Origin: an uncultured Atopostipes sp.
GTDB lineage: Bacteria; Bacillota; Bacilli; Lactobacillales; Carnobacteriaceae_A
Direction of reading: 5' to 3'
Assembly (NCBI GenBank): GCA_910588235.1
Contig: CAJUOQ010000011.1
Location: forward strand, 1 to 59,873
Length of the DNA: 59,873 bases
The notes beneath the pieces were generated by a model. It made no database searches, was not told where the DNA came from, and was given only the letters and a program-made list of their open reading frames with translations. The translations under genes and the position numbers were made by a program. The number at the start of each line of letters is the position of its first letter. Within the stretch, counting starts at the first letter, position 1. This document shows, piece after piece, positions 52,129 through 59,873 of this stretch.

Positions 52129-53415
52129 GTGATAGAAGAAATGAATATGGAAAAAGTAATATCTTATGTAAATACAAATCGAGGCAATGGACGCAAAGAA
52201 AATTTAAACCGACTTTATTCTTTACTGGAAAAATTAGGAAATCCTCAAAAGAACTTATCCTACATCCATATCACAGGAACGAATGGGAAAGGATCGACGG
52301 CTTCTTTATTTTATTCTGTTTTAAAAGAGGCTGGTTTTGATGTGGGCATCTTCACATCCCCTCATCTAGAAGTGGTTAACGAACGTATTCGGATAAATGG
52401 TGAGTATATAGCAGATGAAGATTTTATACGGATTGTCGAGTACATGGAGCCAGCTATCTTAGAGCTAGAAGCAGAACGAGCTGAAAAATTTTATGCCTTT
52501 GAATTACTAACGGTCGCTGCCTTTATCTATTTCCAAGAAAAACAGCCAGACTTTGTGCTTTTAGAAGCCGGCATTGGCGGGCGTTTAGATTCGACCAATG
52601 TCATTGATACTGCAGAAGTTTCCGTGATTACTTCAATTGGATTAGACCATCAAGCCATTTTGGGAGATACCAAGGAAGAGATTATGTATGAAAAAGCTAA
52701 AATTTTGAAAGAACACGGTCATCTAATTGTTGGCCCTGTTGCGGAGTCCTTGAAAAAAATTGCGGAAAAAGAAGCAGCAGCAGTCAATGGTTCGGTTCTG
52801 TTTTTAGACCCGCAAGCTATACAAGTAAAAGAAGCGACGCTTTCAAAACAAGTGTTTGATTATAAAGAGTGGAAATCCGTAACTTTAACCCTTTTAGGCA
52901 AACATCAAATCGAAAATGCTTGTTTAGTGCTCGAGGCTTCTAAAATACTGAACGAAAAAGGATTTAAACTGACGGATGATAACCTTTATCAAGGATTAGT
53001 CAAAGCTTATTGGCCCGGGCGTTTAGAAAAAGTAGGCGAACATCCTTTATTTTATATTGATGGCGCGCATAATGAAGCGAGTGTAAAGCGTTTAGTAGAA
53101 ACATTAGAAGAGACATTTCCAAGCAATCAATTCCATTTTGTGATTGGTATGATGAAGGATAAAGCTTATGAACAAATGATCGAACAAGTGAGTCATTTGG
53201 CCAAAGAATTTATTTTAGTTTCACCCGATCCAAATCGTGGTTTTGACCCATATGAAGTCGCTACTGCTTTACAAGCAAAAGGTTACCAAGCCCTCGCAAA
53301 GGATAATGTAGAGGAAGTATTGGCTTATATTCAAGAAGACATTCCGAAAGATGAGACCGTCATTCAATTTGGGTCCTTGTATTTGGTGGGCGATATTAAA
53401 AGAGCGCTAGATTAA
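52129..53415 (+). CDS. folC: Folylpolyglutamate/dihydrofolate synthase
   Basis: The enzyme adds glutamate to folates, and in some bacteria also makes dihydrofolate. It has the Mur-ligase-type P-loop HITGTNGKGSTASLF, the FTSPHLEVVNERIRING segment and LLEAGIGGRLDSTN. The start is uncertain: a TTG at 52114, a GTG at 52129 and ATGs at 52141 and 52147 are all in frame and none has a strong ribosome site. I list the GTG. It lies 185 bases after jag with a terminator between. Confidence 0.9.
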   Translation: MIEEMNMEKVISYVNTNRGNGRKENLNRLYSLLEKLGNPQKNLSYIHITGTNGKGSTASLFYSVLKEAGFDVGIFTSPHLEVVNERIRINGEYIADEDFIRIVEYMEPAILELEAERAEKFYAFELLTVAAFIYFQEKQPDFVLLEAGIGGRLDSTNVIDTAEVSVITSIGLDHQAILGDTKEEIMYEKAKILKEHGHLIVGPVAESLKKIAEKEAAAVNGSVLFLDPQAIQVKEATLSKQVFDYKEWKSVTLTLLGKHQIENACLVLEASKILNEKGFKLTDDNLYQGLVKAYWPGRLEKVGEHPLFYIDGAHNEASVKRLVETLEETFPSNQFHFVIGMMKDKAYEQMIEQVSHLAKEFILVSPDPNRGFDPYEVATALQAKGYQALAKDNVEEVLAYIQEDIPKDETVIQFGSLYLVGDIKRALD

Positions 53416-53547
53416 ATGATAAAAATATTCATTCAATGAAGAGCGGTTTATTTTTTACGGTTTACCCAGCAAAAAGATAGCTTCAGGATTGCCCGTATGG
53501 TATTATGGGAAATTATATTTAGTATTTTATAAAGGAAGTGATGAAGA

Positions 53548-54495
53548 GTGTTAAATGCAATTAAGAAGGTGCCGGCGGGTACTTTTTTAGTACCGATGTT
53601 GATGAGTGCGCTGATCTACACTTTTTGGCCGAATTTATTTCAAATTGGCGGTCTAACGGAACATATCTTTGGTGGTGCGGGGACGAATGGTATTATTGGA
53701 GCCATTTGTTTTGCTTCTGGAACAGGAATCGATGTTAAAAAGATTGGTTATGCTTTAAAACGTCAAGGGGTTTTACTCTTAGCGAAATTTATCATCGGTG
53801 TTACAGCAAGTTTATTATTTATTTCATTTTTTGGTCAATCAGGCGTATTAGGCATTAGTGCGCTAGCCTTTACAATTACTATTTGTTCCATCAACCCTGC
53901 TGTTTATTTATCTTTAATGCAGCAATATGGAAGTGAACAAGATACAGCTGTTTACGGAGTGACTGGGCTCTTTAGTATTGCGGCGGTACCGATGATTGTT
54001 TATGGTATTGCGAGCGGTGGAGGTATGGACTGGATGCCCGTGATCAGTACGTTAGTTCCGATGGTGGCCGGTGTTGTTTTTGGAAATCTTGACTCGAATT
54101 TTAGAGATTTCTTTATGCCTGCTTTACCTGGACTTACTTTCTTAATGGGGTGGAACTTAGGTTACGGCCTCAACTTAGTCGAATCACTAAAAGCAGGTGG
54201 CGGAGGCCTTGTTTTAGGACTTTTATTTTATATTATTAACTTTGCCATCTTATTGATTGACCGCTTTGTCCTTAAAAATGACGGAACCGTTGGTGCTACT
54301 TTCTTAACGGTTGCGGGATTATCTGTTTCAACGGCCGGGATCTTAGGTAATATTTATCCAGATCTTTTAGGTCCTTACGTGACAGCGGCCACTTCACAAG
54401 TTTTACTTGTAGTCGTTCTTACCAGTGTTATTACGCCGTTTATTGTGGCGAAGTTATCTAAAAATGATCGAACACCAGAAGAACAGATCACTTAA
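53548..54495 (+). CDS. 2-keto-3-deoxygluconate permease family protein
   Basis: The 315-residue protein has about nine or ten membrane helices and matches the KdgT family (start AIKKVPAGTFLVPMLMSALI and core GTNGIIGAICFASGTGID). The family imports 2-keto-3-deoxygluconate, a product of pectin or uronate breakdown. No KDG kinase or aldolase lies nearby, so the ligand is inferred from family only. It starts at GTG after GGAAGTG, about 130 bp after folC, and ends at a terminator. Confidence 0.88.
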   Translation: MLNAIKKVPAGTFLVPMLMSALIYTFWPNLFQIGGLTEHIFGGAGTNGIIGAICFASGTGIDVKKIGYALKRQGVLLLAKFIIGVTASLLFISFFGQSGVLGISALAFTITICSINPAVYLSLMQQYGSEQDTAVYGVTGLFSIAAVPMIVYGIASGGGMDWMPVISTLVPMVAGVVFGNLDSNFRDFFMPALPGLTFLMGWNLGYGLNLVESLKAGGGGLVLGLLFYIINFAILLIDRFVLKNDGTVGATFLTVAGLSVSTAGILGNIYPDLLGPYVTAATSQVLLVVVLTSVITPFIVAKLSKNDRTPEEQIT

Positions 54496-54507
54496 AAGAA
54501 GAGAACA

Positions 54508-54545
54508 AAACGCTCGGCTGATTTTTCTTGGCTCGAGCGTTTATT
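54508..54545 (+). terminator. Intrinsic terminator after the KdgT-type gene
   Basis: AAACGCTCG (54508-54516) pairs with CGAGCGTTT (54534-54542), followed by a T-rich stretch. Confidence 0.75.
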
Positions 54546-54668
54546 TATTTTTGAAAGAACAAATAAATGTATCCTTATCTTTCGGATTATTGGGAAAGCC
54601 GTGTTAAACTAGACTTGCATCTGTCCGTTTATTTTGGCAGAGAGTTATCATTGGAAAGGAGGCATAAA

Positions 54669-54965
54669 ATGTTTGAAAAATTTAAAAATTTTGATGAAAT
54701 GATTACACCTGGAATTATAAAAATAATTTATTGGATTAGTATGGTTTTTGTAGCGCTTGCGAGTATTATGACGTTGGTTGGTTCATTAATCGCTGGCGAA
54801 TTTGAAGGGGTACTAGGCGCTATCCTGATCGCAATCTTTGGTTTTTTAATGGTTCGAGTATACTGCGAGCTGATTATCCTTGGTTTCAAAGCAGTTGATT
54901 ACTTAAAAAATATCAATCGTAAACTAGATGCATTGAATGACCGGGATCCGTTTAACGACTATTAA
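54669..54965 (+). CDS. DUF4282-domain membrane protein
   Basis: The product has 98 residues from the ATG at 54669, which follows AAAGGAGG; the frame opens 34 codons upstream in non-coding-like sequence. It contains FDEMITPGIIKIIYWISM and two membrane helices at about 15-40 and 48-75, ending in a short polar tail. This matches DUF4282. Its function is unknown. It stands alone between terminators. Confidence 0.8.
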   Translation: MFEKFKNFDEMITPGIIKIIYWISMVFVALASIMTLVGSLIAGEFEGVLGAILIAIFGFLMVRVYCELIILGFKAVDYLKNINRKLDALNDRDPFNDY

Positions 54966-54981
54966 AATTTCTAAATAAAAG

Positions 54982-55028
54982 GACGAGCAAAAAGTTGAAT
55001 CTCTTTCTCCTTTTTGTTCGTCTTTTTT
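54982..55028 (+). terminator. Intrinsic terminator after the DUF4282 gene
   Basis: GACGAGCAAAAAG (54982-54994) pairs with CTTTTTGTTCGTC (55010-55022), with one G-T pair, then seven T. Confidence 0.88.
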
Positions 55029-55078
55029 TGTCGATGGCCGCAAGTGAAAGTTTTCTTGCATTTATTTAAACAAACCTC

Positions 55079-55107
55079 TTGCAATTTACCAGCGATTTGT
55101 ATAGAAT
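55079..55107 (+). promoter_or_regulatory. Promoter of mnmE-mnmG
   Basis: TTGCAA (55079-55084) and TAGAAT (55102-55107) are separated by 17 bp. The start would be near 55114, leaving a leader of about 155 bases. Confidence 0.7.
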
Positions 55108-55142
55108 AGTATCCGCAATTAGAAAACTGAATATAATTACTT

Positions 55143-55236
55143 AAAGAGTAGTGAAAGTACTTTTTTACCCCGAAGGTTGTTCAGCTCAAGAACAATCCAA
55201 GCAATAAGTAGGGTAAATAGAGTGCTTTTTTTATTT
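55143..55236 (+). ncRNA. Candidate attenuator leader of mnmE
   Basis: Two exclusive folds are visible. Fold A pairs AAAGAGTA (55143-55150) with TACTTTTT (55158-55165) around seven bases. Fold B pairs 55157-55170 (GTACTTTTTTACCC) with 55211-55225 over 14 pairs with one bulge and one mismatch, followed by seven T, the shape of a terminator. Inside fold B, GGTTGTTC (55175-55182) and GAACAATCC (55190-55198) make an inner hairpin with a 7-base loop. The shared strand suggests attenuation. No known riboswitch class was recognised. Confidence 0.55.
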
Positions 55237-55269
55237 GGCAAAAATAACAAGAAAAGAGGAGTAGAGAAA

Positions 55270-56658
55270 ATGGCTATTGAATTTGATACGATTGCGGCTA
55301 TTTCCACTCCACCAGGTGAAGGTGGGATTGGAATTGTTCGCTTGAGTGGGGATGAAGCTCTTGAGATCGCAGAAAAAGTGTACAAACTTGGAAGTAAAAA
55401 ATTATCAGACCAGCCTTCACATACCATTCACTATGGAAATATTTATCACCCAAAAACGGATGAAAAAATTGATGAAGTAATGGTGACTATTATGAAAGCA
55501 CCTAAAACATATACGCGTGAAGATATCGTGGAAATTAATACACACGGCGGTGTTTTAGTCACGAATAAAGTCTTACAAACGGTACTTGGTGCAGGTGCTC
55601 GCTTAGCAGAACCGGGTGAATTTACAAAACGAGCTTTCTTAAATGGTCGGGTAGACTTATCGCAAGCTGAGGCTGTGATGGACGTGATCCGTGCTAAAAC
55701 AGATTCAGCGATGCAGAATGCGATTTCTCAATTAGATGGGAACTTATCGCAATTGATTAAAACGCTCCGTCAAGATATTTTAGAAACGTTAGCACAAGTT
55801 GAAGTGAATATAGATTATCCGGAATACGATGATGTCGAAGAAATGACCTCGAAATTATTAAAAGAAAAAGCAATAGAGGTCAAAGAGCAAGTAGAACGTA
55901 TTTTAGAAACCGCACAACAAGGGAAGATTTTACGTGATGGTTTAGCGACTGCAATTATCGGACGTCCTAACGTTGGAAAATCGAGCTTGTTAAATGCCTT
56001 TGCTCGTTCCGATAAAGCGATTGTTACAGATGTTGCGGGTACAACCCGTGATGTGATCGAAGAATTTGTTAATGTTAAAGGGGTTCCTTTACGCTTAATT
56101 GATACAGCAGGTATCCGAGAGACAGAAGATGAAGTAGAGCGTATCGGAGTCTCACGTAGTAAAAAAGAGATTGATGCAGCTGAATTAGTCTTACTGATTT
56201 TTGACCAAAGTCAAAAATTAACCGATGAAGATTTTGAATTACTCCGTTTAACTGAAAACAAAGAACGTCTCATTATTTTAAATAAAATGGATTTAGACCA
56301 AGCATTAGATATTGAACGTTTATTAGAAAAAGTTGATCCAAATACCGTTGTTTCTATTTCTGTAACAGAAAATACCGGTATTGATGAGGTTGAAAATGCG
56401 ATCGTCGACTTGTTCTTCGAAGGAAAAACAGGCGAGAAAGATGCGACTTATATCTCAAATATTCGCCACATTTCTTTACTTGAACAAGCTATCCAAGCAT
56501 TAGAAGAAGTGGTTGATGGCATTGACTTAGGAATGCCTGTCGATTTAGTCCAAATTGATTTAACCAGAGCTTGGGATGCATTAGGTGAAGTAACCGGAGA
56601 TTCTGTCCAAGACGAACTCATTACCCAGCTGTTTAGTCAATTTTGTTTAGGAAAATAA
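55270..56658 (+). CDS. mnmE: tRNA modification GTPase MnmE
   Basis: With MnmG it installs the aminomethyl-type modification on the wobble uridine of several tRNAs. The product has 462 residues from the ATG at 55270, which follows GAGGAG; the longer frame (31 codons upstream) runs through the leader. It has the N-terminal folate-binding domain (AAISTPPGEGGIGIVRLSG), G domain motifs GRPNVGKSSLLNAF, DTAG and NKMD, and the C-terminal CLGK with the conserved Cys. mnmG follows after 15 bp. Confidence 0.97.
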   Translation: MAIEFDTIAAISTPPGEGGIGIVRLSGDEALEIAEKVYKLGSKKLSDQPSHTIHYGNIYHPKTDEKIDEVMVTIMKAPKTYTREDIVEINTHGGVLVTNKVLQTVLGAGARLAEPGEFTKRAFLNGRVDLSQAEAVMDVIRAKTDSAMQNAISQLDGNLSQLIKTLRQDILETLAQVEVNIDYPEYDDVEEMTSKLLKEKAIEVKEQVERILETAQQGKILRDGLATAIIGRPNVGKSSLLNAFARSDKAIVTDVAGTTRDVIEEFVNVKGVPLRLIDTAGIRETEDEVERIGVSRSKKEIDAAELVLLIFDQSQKLTDEDFELLRLTENKERLIILNKMDLDQALDIERLLEKVDPNTVVSISVTENTGIDEVENAIVDLFFEGKTGEKDATYISNIRHISLLEQAIQALEEVVDGIDLGMPVDLVQIDLTRAWDALGEVTGDSVQDELITQLFSQFCLGK

Positions 56659-56673
56659 TTTTAGGAGGTTATT

Positions 56674-58572
56674 ATGCAAACATTTGAAGCTGATACTTAT
56701 GATGTTATTGTTGTTGGAGGCGGCCATGCAGGTGTAGAAGCCGCTCTAGCATCCGCCCGTATGGGAGAAAAAACGTTACTCGTTACGATTAGTCTAGAAA
56801 AAATTGCTTTTATGCCATGTAATCCATCGATCGGAGGACCGGCGAAAGGAATTGTTGTCCGCGAAATCGATGCCCTTGGTGGGGAAATGGGTCGTAATAT
56901 CGATAAAACGTATATTCAAATGCGTTTACTCAATACGGCGAAAGGACCGGCCGTTCGTGCATTACGTGCGCAAGCAGATAAACATTTATACTCTTTAGAA
57001 ATGAAAAAAACACTAGAACGTACTGAAAACTTAGATCTAAAACAGGGAATTATTGAAGAATTAGTCGTCGAAGATGGAAAAATCGAAGGCGTCATTTCCA
57101 ATACAGGAGCCATTTATCGAGCAAATTCAGTTGTTTTAACAACAGGAACAGCCGCTCGCGGAGAAATCATTGTGGGAGAATTAAAATATTCTTCAGGTCC
57201 TGAAAACACATTGCCATCTATCAAGCTACAAGATAATCTACAAGAGCTTGGCTTTGAAATTGATCGTTTCAAAACAGGTACGCCTCCTCGAATCCATAAA
57301 GATTCCATTGATTACTCGTATACAACTGAACAACCAGGAGATGCGGAACCGAATCACTTTAGTTTTGAATCGAAAGATGAAGATTATTTACCGCTTGAAG
57401 AACAATATTCTTGCTGGTTAACTTATACGAATGAAGATACACATGAAACAATTTTAGATAATATTGATCGTGCACCAATGTTTACAGGCATTGTTGATGG
57501 GGTAGGGGCACGTTATTGTCCATCGATTGAAGACAAGGTTGTCCGCTTTGCAGATAAAAATCGTCATCAAATTTTCTTAGAACCAGAGAGTGCTGATTCT
57601 GATGAGATTTATGTTCAAGGCTTAAATACTTCTCTTCCTGAAGACGTCCAAATAGACGCGCTTCGTTCCGTTAAAGGATTAGAAGAAGCTCGTATGATGC
57701 GTACAGGTTATGCGATCGAATACGATGTAATCTTACCGCATCAATTACGTCCAAGTCTTGAAACGAAAAAAATTAACGGCTTATTTACAGCAGGTCAAAC
57801 AAACGGAACTTCTGGTTATGAAGAAGCAGCAGGACAAGGACTTGTCGCTGGTATTAACGCCGCTTTAAGAAACCGTGGAGAAGAACCATTTATTATGAAA
57901 CGTAACGAAAGTTATATTGGGGTTATGCTCGATGACTTAGTGACTAAAGGAACAGCTGAACCTTACCGTCTCCTCACTTCTCGTGCAGAATACCGCTTAT
58001 TATTACGTCATGATAATGCTGACTTCCGTCTAACGGACTTTGGCTACAATCTTGGTTTAATTTCTGAAGAACGCTATGCAGCTTTCAACAAGAAAAGAGA
58101 ACAAACAGAAGCAGAACTTGCACGCTTGAAGACTGTTCGTATTAAGCCTAAACAAGTGGCTGAATATTTAGAAGAAAAAGGCGAGCCACAATTAAAAGAT
58201 GGTGTGTTAGCTTATGACTTCATGCGTCGTCCTTATGTCGCTTACAAAGATGTTGCAGCGATTTATCCGCCAGAAGAAGAGATTATGAAAGAAGTTCAAG
58301 AACAGGTGGAGATCCATATTAAATATGAAGGCTACATCAACAAAGCACAACGTAAAGTCGATAAAGTCAAACGAATGGAAAACAAAAAAATTCCTGAAAA
58401 TATTGACTACACTGAAATCAGCGGCTTAGCAACAGAAGCTATTGATCGTTTAAGTATGATTCAACCAGCAACCATTGCGCAAGCGAGTCGAGTAAGTGGC
58501 GTTACACCAAGTGATATTGCCATTTTAAGTGTGTATGTTGAACAAGGATCTTACGAAACAGTGAAAAATTAA
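56674..58572 (+). CDS. mnmG: tRNA modification flavoprotein MnmG (GidA)
   Basis: The 632-residue FAD protein partners MnmE. It has the FAD-binding VVGGGHAGVEAALASARMG near 13-31, CNPSIGGPAKG, the RFKTGTPPRI segment, TSGYEEAAGQGLVAG, and a helical C-terminal domain. AGGAGG precedes the ATG. A terminator follows. The usual rsmG does not follow; the next gene is an opposed NERD gene. Confidence 0.98.
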   Translation: MQTFEADTYDVIVVGGGHAGVEAALASARMGEKTLLVTISLEKIAFMPCNPSIGGPAKGIVVREIDALGGEMGRNIDKTYIQMRLLNTAKGPAVRALRAQADKHLYSLEMKKTLERTENLDLKQGIIEELVVEDGKIEGVISNTGAIYRANSVVLTTGTAARGEIIVGELKYSSGPENTLPSIKLQDNLQELGFEIDRFKTGTPPRIHKDSIDYSYTTEQPGDAEPNHFSFESKDEDYLPLEEQYSCWLTYTNEDTHETILDNIDRAPMFTGIVDGVGARYCPSIEDKVVRFADKNRHQIFLEPESADSDEIYVQGLNTSLPEDVQIDALRSVKGLEEARMMRTGYAIEYDVILPHQLRPSLETKKINGLFTAGQTNGTSGYEEAAGQGLVAGINAALRNRGEEPFIMKRNESYIGVMLDDLVTKGTAEPYRLLTSRAEYRLLLRHDNADFRLTDFGYNLGLISEERYAAFNKKREQTEAELARLKTVRIKPKQVAEYLEEKGEPQLKDGVLAYDFMRRPYVAYKDVAAIYPPEEEIMKEVQEQVEIHIKYEGYINKAQRKVDKVKRMENKKIPENIDYTEISGLATEAIDRLSMIQPATIAQASRVSGVTPSDIAILSVYVEQGSYETVKN

Positions 58573-58585
58573 AAATAAAGCAGAA

Positions 58586-58618
58586 AAACGAGCAGACGAG
58601 AGGTCCGCTCGTTTTTTT
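58586..58618 (+). terminator. Intrinsic terminator of mnmEG
   Basis: CGAGCAGAC (58589-58597) pairs with GTCCGCTCG (58603-58611), one mismatch, then seven T. Confidence 0.85.
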
Positions 58619-58654
58619 GATTATTGAGTGAAATTTAGGAAAAAGTAGTATTTT

Positions 58655-58860
58655 ATCCTAACAAGTGAAGATTAAAATGAGCTCACTTGTGAGGGTAGCT
58701 ACTCTATCCTAACAAGTGAGCGTTAAATTGGGTTACACTTATGAGGGTGACTACTCTATCCTAACAAGTGAGCGTTAAATTGGGTTACACTTATGAGGGT
58801 AACTACTCTATCCTAACAAGTGAGTATGAAATGGAGTTAGACTTGTAAGGATACCCTCAC
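58655..58860. repeat. Four tandem palindromic units of 51-52 bp
   Basis: Units start at 58655, 58706, 58758 and 58810, each with ATCCTAACAAGTGA. Units 2 and 3 differ at one base over 52 bp; units 1 and 4 have drifted in the middle. Within a unit the left part (TCCTAACAAGTGA) pairs imperfectly with the right part (such as TCACTTGTGAGG in unit 1). The last unit ends five bases from the stop codon of the NERD gene. It is not a CRISPR array because there are no differing spacers. Confidence 0.85.
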
Positions 58861-58865
58861 AAAAA

Positions 58866-59780
58866 TCAGTTTTTGTAGGAAGTCATTGGTCCATTAGGAT
58901 GCTTCGTCATTTTTTTATTCAGAAGCCTCCTAATTCTCGCTTTTGTATAAATACCCCCACACCACTCGTAAATAGTAGAAACACTTATCGGTATCTCAGG
59001 AAAAAGCACTTGAAATTCCAACACACTCCGATAAATCGCATCCGTTATTTTTTCTTTATACCCACATGAAGCACAAATGCGAGTTTGTCTAGTCTCTGTC
59101 GAATCAAAAGAAAAGCAGTTGCCGCAAAGGATTCCTTTCTTTAATTCTTTAAAATGATAAGAAGGTAAATTATCGGGGCGATAATTTTCATTATGCTGAT
59201 TGACCAAGGATTGTGTTAGATTCTTATCTTGAGCATCCATCGGTTGAGTGGACCTTGTGACTTCATTAAAATGTCTCTCCAATTGGCCAGCAAAGAGTAT
59301 TGAATCTGTCGGCGGAAGTCTGTAAATATAAAAATCTGGATTGATAAATACAACATAAGCATTCATTTTATGCGAGTATCCTTCACTCAATAATCTATTA
59401 TGTAAGTAAGATTTTTTCCGATTGACTTGGCCGATAGGATCTTGAAGACTATAGCCAGCCTTTGAAAAAAGTGTTCCATCTTCATAACGATAAGCGCCCG
59501 TATAATTTTTCACTTCATAAATATTCACTTGCTTATTCAAAATAAGTATCGAATCAAATTGATAGTTCGTCTCTTTACTACTCAAAAATAAATCATTAAT
59601 GACAAAACCTTGTTGCTGAGAATGGTTTATAAAATGATCAAATTGCTGCTCCCCATTAAATCCTTTGACCTGATTCTCATAACGTTTTTTATCCTGAAAT
59701 GACAATATTTTCCGGTAATACAATGATTCTAAAATTAAATGACTGATTGATTTTTTGCGTGGCTTGATTAGCATATACAC
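58866..59780 (-). CDS. NERD-domain (nuclease-related) protein
   Basis: The 304-residue protein has a NERD domain at about 45-160 with the nuclease-like core NYQFDSILIL and IYEVKNYTG, which holds the Asp and Glu-x-Lys expected of this restriction-endonuclease-like fold. A Cys4 zinc-ribbon-like segment (CGNC and CASCGYK) at about 218-243 and a basic helical tail follow. NERD proteins are assumed to act on nucleic acids, but their role is not established. The gene opposes mnmG and ends at the tandem palindromic array, which may act as its 3' structure. AGGAGA precedes the ATG. Confidence 0.85.
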   Translation of the reverse strand: MYMLIKPRKKSISHLILESLYYRKILSFQDKKRYENQVKGFNGEQQFDHFINHSQQQGFVINDLFLSSKETNYQFDSILILNKQVNIYEVKNYTGAYRYEDGTLFSKAGYSLQDPIGQVNRKKSYLHNRLLSEGYSHKMNAYVVFINPDFYIYRLPPTDSILFAGQLERHFNEVTRSTQPMDAQDKNLTQSLVNQHNENYRPDNLPSYHFKELKKGILCGNCFSFDSTETRQTRICASCGYKEKITDAIYRSVLEFQVLFPEIPISVSTIYEWCGGIYTKARIRRLLNKKMTKHPNGPMTSYKN

Positions 59781-59873
59781 AATCTCTCCTTTATTAATCT
59801 CTCTATTATTAATATTTGGGAAGATTTTATAATCAACCTAGCCACTTAAAATAAAAAAGCCATGTGAATTTCA
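59781..59873. other. End of the window, upstream of the NERD gene
   Basis: The last 93 bases are AT-rich and probably hold the NERD promoter; no clear hexamer pair or other gene was found. Confidence 0.5.

Larger units (their letters stand above)
54966..55269 (+). other. Gap before mnmE: terminator, promoter and structured leader
   Basis: This 304-base gap has the DUF4282 terminator (54982-55028), a promoter (55079-55107) and a leader with hairpins (55143-55236). No gene is seen. Confidence 0.7.

Noticed and set aside
58655..58860. CRISPR array
   Set aside because: Units repeat over their full length with no variable spacers, and no cas gene is present.

Overview
This window is the replication-origin region of a low-GC Gram-positive bacterium. 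It most probably belongs to the Lactobacillales, near Carnobacteriaceae, but the genus cannot be fixed from the sequence. The evidence is the dnaA-dnaN-yaaA-recF-gyrB-gyrA block running leftward, the divergent rpmH-rnpA-yidC-jag block running rightward, the walRKHIJ plus htrA cluster, rpsF-ssb-rpsR-gdpP-rplI-dnaB, and mnmE-mnmG. The glpF/glpO-type glpD/glpK and three-gene PTS dihydroxyacetone kinase sets fit a lactic acid bacterium. DnaA boxes lie on both sides of dnaA. The dnaA-dnaN gap has the Bacillus-type unwinding layout of DnaA boxes, a GC-rich step and TAG-type DnaA-trios.

Layout, left to right. 0-2 kb: acetamidase/formamidase and trpS. 2-6 kb: a putative glycolipid cluster of two GT4 glycosyltransferases with a VTT/DedA-type membrane protein between them, then a DUF188 protein. 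6-14 kb: glycerol dehydrogenase, a TetR regulator divergent from an ABC exporter whose permease carries an extracellular coiled coil of about 340 residues, a 2-hydroxyacid dehydrogenase and a VOC protein. 13.7-14.6 kb: a non-coding region with a dense DnaA-box cluster and a degenerate 42-bp tandem hairpin array. 14.6-21.8 kb: lipoprotein HtrA and the cell-wall-homeostasis operon walRKHIJ. 21.9-29 kb: a lone EIIA-Glc protein, DUF948 and YtxH proteins, then dnaB, rplI, gdpP, a trio of parS sites spaced exactly 46 bp, rpsR, ssb and rpsF. 29-40 kb: dhaKLM, an ABC exporter divergent from an Rgg-type regulator, an amino-acid ABC transporter lacking an ATPase gene, and glpF-glpD/O-glpK. 39.9-54.5 kb: gyrase, recF, dnaN, oriC, dnaA, rpmH, rnpA, yidC, jag, folC and a KdgT-type permease. 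54.6-59.9 kb: a DUF4282 protein, a structured leader before mnmE-mnmG, a 52-bp tandem palindromic repeat array, and a NERD-domain protein.

How they work together. Glycerol can enter by GlpF and be used either through GlpK and GlpO/GlpD or through GldA and DhaKLM; both routes end at dihydroxyacetone phosphate. PTS control is suggested by the HPr-target-like His230 of GlpK and a CRE-like site over the dhaK promoter. WalRK, HtrA, YidC, GdpP and the glycolipid genes all serve the envelope. DnaA, DnaN, DnaB, Ssb, gyrase and RecF form the replication set.

No defence island, prophage, transposon, tRNA, rRNA or CRISPR array was seen. The parts least explained by ordinary annotation are non-coding: the off-origin DnaA-box cluster, two unrelated tandem hairpin arrays, the evenly spaced parS trio, and the mnmE leader with two mutually exclusive hairpins.
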